The notes under the pieces were generated by a model. It was not told the origin of the DNA and searched no databases. It saw only the letters and a program-made list of their open reading frames with translations. Position numbers and translations under genes: made by a program. A stretch of 11,320 nt of DNA from an uncultured Caryophanales bacterium (lineage in GTDB: Bacteria; Bacillota_I; Bacilli_A; RFN20; CAG-826), in NCBI GenBank assembly GCA_946183335.1, contig CAMGZN010000028.1, positions 1-11,320 on the forward strand, written 5' to 3'. The first letter of the stretch is position 1, and each line of letters starts with the position of its first letter. Shown here one piece after another: positions 7,012 to 11,320 of this stretch.

Positions 7012-7905
7012 TTATTTGATATATCTTCCAGCAGCTGTTGCAGCAATTGCGCCATCACTTGCAGCAGTCACAAGTTGTTTAAGTTTTTTGGAAACAATAT
7101 CTCCAACAAAGAAAAGTCCAGGAATATTGGACATCATTTCTTCGTTCACTTTTATGCCAAATTGATCTTGTTCTGGTTTTAAGTTTGCTAAGAATTCGTC
7201 TGAAGATTTAGTTCCAACAAATGGGAAAACTCCCCAAACAGGGATCTCTTTTCCATTAACTTTAATTGCAGTTACGCCAACTTCATCTCCAACAATTTCA
7301 TCAACAGGTGAATTAAGCATAACATGAATGTTTTTCTTCTCTTTTACTTTTATAAGTAAAGATTGAGAGCCTTCAAGTTCTTCATTTGGTACACAAAGGT
7401 ATAAATCTTTTACTAGATTTGCCAAGTAGAGACTCTCTTCTAAAACGATATCGTTATTACCAACAACAGCAACGTCTGCTCCTTTGAAGAAGTTACCATC
7501 ACATGTTGCACAATATGAAACACCTCGACCAACAAATTCTTTTTCGCCTTTAATTGTCACACCTTCAATTTTTCTTCCGGTTGCAACAATCACTGCCTGA
7601 GTATCGTAACTATCCTGATCCGTCACGACCTCAAACCCGTCCTCCTCTTTAAGAATTGTTTGAACACTTCCGTATTTTATTTCGATTCCTAAATGACGGA
7701 TTTGGTCCATTAAAGAAATGAGAATATCACTACCGGTTGTGTTTGGAACGCCTGGATAATTCTCAATCTTATGGAGCTTATTCAAAAGACCACCAGGAAG
7801 AGAGTTTTCAAGGATGACAAAATCAGCGTTTGCACGCTTTAAATAAATCGCTGCAGTTAAGCCAGCAATTCCTGCTCCAATTACAACAATATCAGTCTTT
7901 TTCAT
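7012..7905 (-). CDS. trxB: Thioredoxin reductase-like flavoprotein, divergent pyridine-nucleotide site
   Basis: This 297-residue protein belongs to the low-molecular-weight thioredoxin reductase family. FAD binding is supported by IGAGIAGLTAAIYL (9-22), ENYPGV (48-53), ATGR (108-111) and the C-terminal VGDIVSKKLKQLVTAASDGA (267-286). The redox-active disulfide is C132-A-T-C135 in the usual YCATCDG. The NADPH domain, however, lacks the expected motifs. Where a GGGxSAxEEA stretch is usual it reads GNNDIVLEES (149-158). The HRRxxxR segment that holds the NADPH 2'-phosphate is replaced by CVPNEE (171-176). It may therefore use NADH poorly, or a ferredoxin or flavin donor like the clostridial FFTR type. 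ATG at 7905 overlaps the previous stop (ATGA) after a GGAGG. No thioredoxin gene is in the window. Confidence 0.88.
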   Translation of the reverse strand: MKKTDIVVIGAGIAGLTAAIYLKRANADFVILENSLPGGLLNKLHKIENYPGVPNTTGSDILISLMDQIRHLGIEIKYGSVQTILKEEDGFEVVTDQDSYDTQAVIVATGRKIEGVTIKGEKEFVGRGVSYCATCDGNFFKGADVAVVGNNDIVLEESLYLANLVKDLYLCVPNEELEGSQSLLIKVKEKKNIHVMLNSPVDEIVGDEVGVTAIKVNGKEIPVWGVFPFVGTKSSDEFLANLKPEQDQFGIKVNEEMMSNIPGLFFVGDIVSKKLKQLVTAASDGAIAATAAGRYIK

Positions 7906-8537
7906 ACGATTTCCTCCAAGAATTGCTGGTAATTTTTGATGTGAAGGTCAATTATTGCACCACCTTCAAGTTTACGTGTTGACCAATCGACATATGCAAA
8001 TTTCACATCAGCATTTTTTGCAGTTAGATAATCAATTTGACCATCTCCAACATATATAACTTTTTGAGGATCTTTTACCCCAAAATGTTCCATACATTGA
8101 AGAACTCCATCACCAGCTGGTTTAAGATGTTCAACCTCATCTGCACAAATGGTAAAAGGAATTAAGCTATCGACATTGAAAAGCTTATAAGTGTAGTCAG
8201 TTGCATATCGATGTTTATTTGTTACAACAGCAAAAGGGATTTTACGATTGTTCAACTCTTTAAGCATTTCCACAACGCCAGGATAGAGTTTGGAATATTT
8301 GACATAGTTTTTTGTCGATCTTTCACGAAACTCTTTTAACAAAAGAACTTGGTCACCATCAGGAAATTCTTTTTTAAGAGTCTCAGTAATCTGCGGACCA
8401 GAGAACGAAAGGATATGTTCAACACTAGGATTGTAACCTGGTCGATAAAGAGGATATAACTCCTTAAAAGTCTCGATAATCATTTGGTCGCTATCGAGGA
8501 GAGTTCCATCTAAATCAAACAAGATTAAATCGTACAT
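7902..8537 (-). CDS. ppaX: HAD-superfamily phosphatase, PpaX/Gph type
   Basis: This is a cytoplasmic haloacid-dehalogenase-fold phosphatase. The four HAD motifs are present: FDLDGT with nucleophile D8 and acid D10, T106 in VVTNK, K139 in HLKP, and the acidic GDGQID (D165, D169). A helical cap lies between motifs I and II. I set the start at ATG 8537 (211 residues), because it overlaps the lgt stop as TAATG and has GGAG eight bases upstream. A longer frame from 8585 runs back into lgt. B. subtilis PpaX (216 residues) sits next to lgt and removes pyrophosphate made when HprK dephosphorylates HPr. Position and length favour PpaX, but phosphoglycolate phosphatase cannot be excluded, and hprK is not adjacent here. 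Confidence 0.85.
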   Translation of the reverse strand: MYDLILFDLDGTLLDSDQMIIETFKELYPLYRPGYNPSVEHILSFSGPQITETLKKEFPDGDQVLLLKEFRERSTKNYVKYSKLYPGVVEMLKELNNRKIPFAVVTNKHRYATDYTYKLFNVDSLIPFTICADEVEHLKPAGDGVLQCMEHFGVKDPQKVIYVGDGQIDYLTAKNADVKFAYVDWSTRKLEGGAIIDLHIKNYQQFLEEIV

Positions 8538-9754
8538 TAAATGGTCTCCAATGTCTTTGGAGGTAATCCTTTCTTTTTGCGCCAAGCATCATAAAGATGG
8601 AATCCAATAATTAGGAGAATTCCAATACCGATCATCACGAAGGCAATAATCCACGATTGTAAGTATCCATAACCATCTTCGTGACTTCCGAGAGTAAAGC
8701 CTTCACGTAGCGGTTCAAGAGCGACACGAGTCAAGCCATACCAAATAACGTAGGCAGCCCCAATATCACCTAGTCCAATATATTTCTTTAATCCTCTGCC
8801 AATCGCATAGCGAAGGACAAAGAATCCGGCCAAGTCAATCACACTTTCAATAAAGAACAAAGGTAAGTGGTAATTACCATCGATATACATATTATTAACA
8901 ATGATTTTTGGGAAAATCTTCATTACATCAGCACTAACAATCTGGCCATAAACTTCTCGGTTAAAGAAGTTGCCCCATCTTCCAATTGCTTGGGCAATGA
9001 TGATACATGGTAAAACAACATCCATCACGTGACGAACATTAAGTTCCTTCTTATGAAGGAGAATAAATGGAACTGTTACTGCGGCGCCAAGGAAAATACC
9101 GCCTTGAACAGCCAATCCGCCTTCCCAGATTTTAAAGATTTCACCAACGTTTTTACTATAGTAATCAAATTCAAGAACCAAACATGACCATAAGCGAGCA
9201 CCAAGAATACCAGAGATGAATGCAACGACTGCAATTGTTTCAAGCAATCCGTGCTTTTTGTATTTCTTATACATAATGTGATCGGCCACAAAATAAGCAA
9301 TAATGGTTCCACCAACAATAAGTAAGCCATACCAGAGAATTGCGCCTTCTCTGCCTGGTTCAATATATCCAATTCCACTTTTGAATCCTAAACCATTTGC
9401 TAATGGATATGTCAGATAATCAGCAACGCCGGTTGATAAAAGATAAACACCAAGAACAAGAGCAACAACACCAAGTAATAAAACATCTTTTAAAATTCGA
9501 CGTTCTAAGGCTTCAACACCAATGTTGTAATAACGAACAATAAATGCTGAAACAGCAACAGAAAAACCTGTTCCAAAGAAGTAGGAACCAAAAATTAAAA
9601 GGAAGTGCTCATAGACTTTTAAATGCCATCCACCATTAAGAACCAAACCATAGCTAGACGCAATTGTAAACATACCTTGCGCAAGTAAGAATGGAAGGAA
9701 TTTAACCAGCAATTCACGGTTAAATACGAATTTTTGACCGCCAATCACGGACAT
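8537..9754 (-). CDS. lgt: Prolipoprotein diacylglyceryl transferase with N-terminal membrane extension
   Basis: Lgt moves diacylglycerol from phosphatidylglycerol to the lipobox cysteine of prolipoproteins in the cytoplasmic membrane. The core starts near residue 138 (ILWYGLLIVGGTIIAYF) and contains GILGARLW (182-189), WEGGLAVQGG (210-219), the signature GRWGNFFNREVYG (258-270) with essential R259, and YGLTRVALEPLREG (339-352). The E. coli H103 position is probably Q217, a site that varies in Gram-positives. The protein has 405 residues against about 260-290 usually. The extra ~130 N-terminal residues hold about three hydrophobic helices (near 16-36, 48-76, 90-110). ATG at 9754 has no ribosome binding site of its own; it lies one base after the stop of a 19-codon ORF. 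Its own stop overlaps ppaX. Confidence 0.95.
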   Translation of the reverse strand: MSVIGGQKFVFNRELLVKFLPFLLAQGMFTIASSYGLVLNGGWHLKVYEHFLLIFGSYFFGTGFSVAVSAFIVRYYNIGVEALERRILKDVLLLGVVALVLGVYLLSTGVADYLTYPLANGLGFKSGIGYIEPGREGAILWYGLLIVGGTIIAYFVADHIMYKKYKKHGLLETIAVVAFISGILGARLWSCLVLEFDYYSKNVGEIFKIWEGGLAVQGGIFLGAAVTVPFILLHKKELNVRHVMDVVLPCIIIAQAIGRWGNFFNREVYGQIVSADVMKIFPKIIVNNMYIDGNYHLPLFFIESVIDLAGFFVLRYAIGRGLKKYIGLGDIGAAYVIWYGLTRVALEPLREGFTLGSHEDGYGYLQSWIIAFVMIGIGILLIIGFHLYDAWRKKKGLPPKTLETI

Positions 9755-9755
9755 T

Positions 9756-9815
9756 TTATTTAAGCGTAAAACCTGATAGATTGTGTATCCAAACCAGAAC
9801 GATTAAGAGAATCAT
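9756..9815 (-). CDS. 19-codon small ORF coupled to lgt (putative leader peptide)
   Basis: The ATG overlaps the uvrA stop as TAATG and has an ideal AGGAGG seven bases upstream, inside the last codons of uvrA. It encodes MILLIVLVWIHNLSGFTLK and stops with TAA one base before the lgt ATG. Because lgt has no recognisable ribosome binding site, the small ORF probably loads ribosomes that re-initiate on lgt, as pgk appears to do for tpiA (same TAA-A-ATG junction). The first nine residues are strongly hydrophobic, which would allow co-translational targeting to the membrane, but the peptide is too short for a full membrane helix with flanks. I recognise no family. Alternatively it is a coding remnant of an older lgt 5' end in another frame. 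Confidence 0.6.
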   Translation of the reverse strand: MILLIVLVWIHNLSGFTLK

Positions 9816-11320
9816 TATTGTCCTCCTAAAATGTGTTTGAGATATTGACCAGTATAGGACTCTTTAACATTACTAACTGCTTCAGGAGTTCCTTCTGCAA
9901 CGATTGTTCCACCATGGTCTCCACCTTCCGGTCCTAAATCAATAATGTGGTCAGCGACTTTAATTACATCAAGGTTATGTTCAATCACCACAACAGTATC
10001 TCCGTGATCAACGATTCGATTGAGAATCTTAATCAAACGAGAAACGTCGTCGCTATGCAAACCAGTTGTTGGTTCATCAAGAATAAAAATTGATTTACCT
10101 GTTGGACGCTTTTGTAATTCGTAAGCTAGCTTAACACGTTGAGCTTCACCACCAGAAAGCGTTGTTGCTTGTTGACCAAGTTTAATATAGCCAAGACCGA
10201 CATCATTTAATGTTTGAAGTTTTCTCATAATCGATGGACGATTCTCAAAGAACTTACAAGCATCTTCAATGGTCATTTCTAAGATTTCATAAATATTCTT
10301 ACCTTTATAGGTAACTTCTAATGTTTCTTCGTTATAACGTTTTCCACCACAGTCATCACATTTAACATAAACATCTGGTAGGAAGTTCATTGGAATACGT
10401 GTTACGCCTGCGCCTTGGCAAGTTTCACAGCGACCGCCAGGAACGTTAAACGAGAAACGCCCTTTATCAAATCCACGTGAACGAGCTTCAATGGTTTCAG
10501 CAAACAAAGCACGAATATCATCAAAAACACCAACATATGTTGCTGGGTTAGAACGTGGAGTTCTCCCAATTGGCTCTTGTGTAATATTTACAACTTTATC
10601 TACAAACTCTAACCCATCAAAGGATTTATACTTACCAATTTGAATATCGTCATTATGGTTAATTGCTCTAGCAAGAATTGGATAAAGTGTTTGATTGATT
10701 AAAGAAGACTTTCCAGAACCAGAAACACCAGTAATCGCTACAAATTTTCCTAATGGAATATTAACATCAATCTTTTTTAAGTTGTTGCATTCTGCTCCAC
10801 GAATTATGAGAAATTTTCCATTTCCTTCTCTTCGAGAAGATGGAATATCAATCTTCTTTTTACCAGACAGATATTGTCCAGTGATTGAACGTGGTTCTTT
10901 TTCTAAGTCCTTAACAGAACCTGTTGCAACAACTTCACCACCATGAACACCTGGACCTGGGCCGATATCAACAAGGAAATCAGCAGCACGCATTGTTTCT
11001 TCGTCGTGTTCTACGACGATTAAGGTGTTGCCTAAATTAACCATATCTTTCATGGTTGCGATTAATTTGGCATTGTCGCGTTGATGCAAACCAATTGATG
11101 GTTCATCAAGAACATATAAAATACCAGAAAGCTTTGATCCAATTTGAGTTGCTAAACGAATGCGTTGAGCTTCACCACCAGAAAGGGTCATTGCCATACG
11201 GCTGAGTGTTAAATAGTTCAATCCAACGTTAGCAAGGAATGTTGCTCTAGAATCAATTTCTTTAATAATTAAACGAGCAATTTCCATTTCTGTTGGGTTT
11301 AAAACATCCGGCAATTCATG
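9815..11320 (-). CDS. uvrA: Excinuclease ABC subunit A, C-terminal half (partial)
   Basis: UvrA is the damage-recognising ATPase of nucleotide excision repair, acting as a dimer with UvrB. The window shows the last 501 codons of a protein usually near 940 residues; the reading frame is open across the edge at 11320. In visible order: the ABC signature TLSGGEAQR and Walker B VLDEPSIGLH of the first ATPase domain (about 45-79), the second Walker A GVSGSGKSS (about 198-206), the zinc module CETC...CDDC (about 298-324), then the second signature TTLSGGEAQR and ILDEPTTGLH (about 386-422). Nothing essential is missing. It is the first gene visible of the operon, and its last codons supply the ribosome binding site of the 19-codon ORF ahead of lgt. 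Confidence 0.98.
   Translation of the reverse strand, partial: HELPDVLNPTEMEIARLIIKEIDSRATFLANVGLNYLTLSRMAMTLSGGEAQRIRLATQIGSKLSGILYVLDEPSIGLHQRDNAKLIATMKDMVNLGNTLIVVEHDEETMRAADFLVDIGPGPGVHGGEVVATGSVKDLEKEPRSITGQYLSGKKKIDIPSSRREGNGKFLIIRGAECNNLKKIDVNIPLGKFVAITGVSGSGKSSLINQTLYPILARAINHNDDIQIGKYKSFDGLEFVDKVVNITQEPIGRTPRSNPATYVGVFDDIRALFAETIEARSRGFDKGRFSFNVPGGRCETCQGAGVTRIPMNFLPDVYVKCDDCGGKRYNEETLEVTYKGKNIYEILEMTIEDACKFFENRPSIMRKLQTLNDVGLGYIKLGQQATTLSGGEAQRVKLAYELQKRPTGKSIFILDEPTTGLHSDDVSRLIKILNRIVDHGDTVVVIEHNLDVIKVADHIIDLGPEGGDHGGTIVAEGTPEAVSNVKESYTGQYLKHILGGQ

Noticed and set aside
8538..8585. Longer start of the HAD phosphatase at 8585
   Set aside because: The 16 extra residues are the lgt 3' end read in another frame; ATG 8537 has a ribosome binding site and begins just before the DxD motif as in PpaX.
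9076..9378. 100-residue minus-strand frame inside lgt
   Set aside because: It is a shifted reading of the lgt core; lgt has clear conserved motifs through the same bases.
5204..9815. Search for mobile elements, CRISPR arrays, toxin-antitoxin or defence genes
   Set aside because: The XRE protein could suggest an antitoxin, but no toxin-like partner is adjacent; no direct-repeat arrays or transposase remnants were seen anywhere in the window.

Overview
The window looks like a chromosomal segment from a low-GC, probably anaerobic Gram-positive bacterium of the class Bacilli, perhaps an uncultured Erysipelotrichales/RF39/RFN20-type gut lineage. The evidence is the Bacilli-like 16S 5' end and leader, strong AGGAGG ribosome binding sites, AT-rich sequence, the uvrA-lgt-ppaX-trxB-rapZ-whiA gene order typical of Firmicutes, and a superoxide reductase. 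The lineage below class is inference. TGA is used as a stop (whiA, ppaX), which argues against the Mycoplasma code. Every supported gene lies on the minus strand, so transcription runs from position 11320 towards 1.

Region 1 (11320 to about 4917) is one tightly packed operon: the 3' half of uvrA, a 19-codon small ORF, lgt, a ppaX-like HAD phosphatase, a trxB-like flavoprotein, rapZ, whiA and a small XRE-type regulator. It ends in a strong intrinsic terminator at 4917-4948. Stops and starts overlap as TAATG or ATGA, or lie one base apart, so translational coupling is likely throughout. hprK, yvcK and crh, often found in this neighbourhood in other Firmicutes, are absent here.

Region 2 (about 4900 to 525) is a lower-glycolysis operon: gap, pgk and tpiA, followed by a Bax-inhibitor-1 family membrane protein and a class I desulfoferrodoxin (superoxide reductase). 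A promoter with a perfect TATAAT -10 lies just upstream of gap. A two-state hairpin lies between gap and pgk. A GC-rich hairpin terminator ends the operon at 525-561.

Region 3 (about 540 to 1) is the start of an rRNA operon: AT-rich upstream DNA, a near-consensus promoter (TTGACT, 17 bases, TAATAT), a leader able to fold into a three-way junction, a boxA-like element, and about the first 329 bases of 16S rRNA, cut by the window edge.

Most of the content is housekeeping and I see no mobile element, CRISPR array or defence system. The points most worth a second look are the 19-codon ORF coupled to lgt, the TrxB homologue without recognisable NADPH-binding motifs, the long N-terminal membrane extension of Lgt, the loss of yvcK between rapZ and whiA, and the fusion of oxygen-defence and membrane genes to a glycolytic operon.
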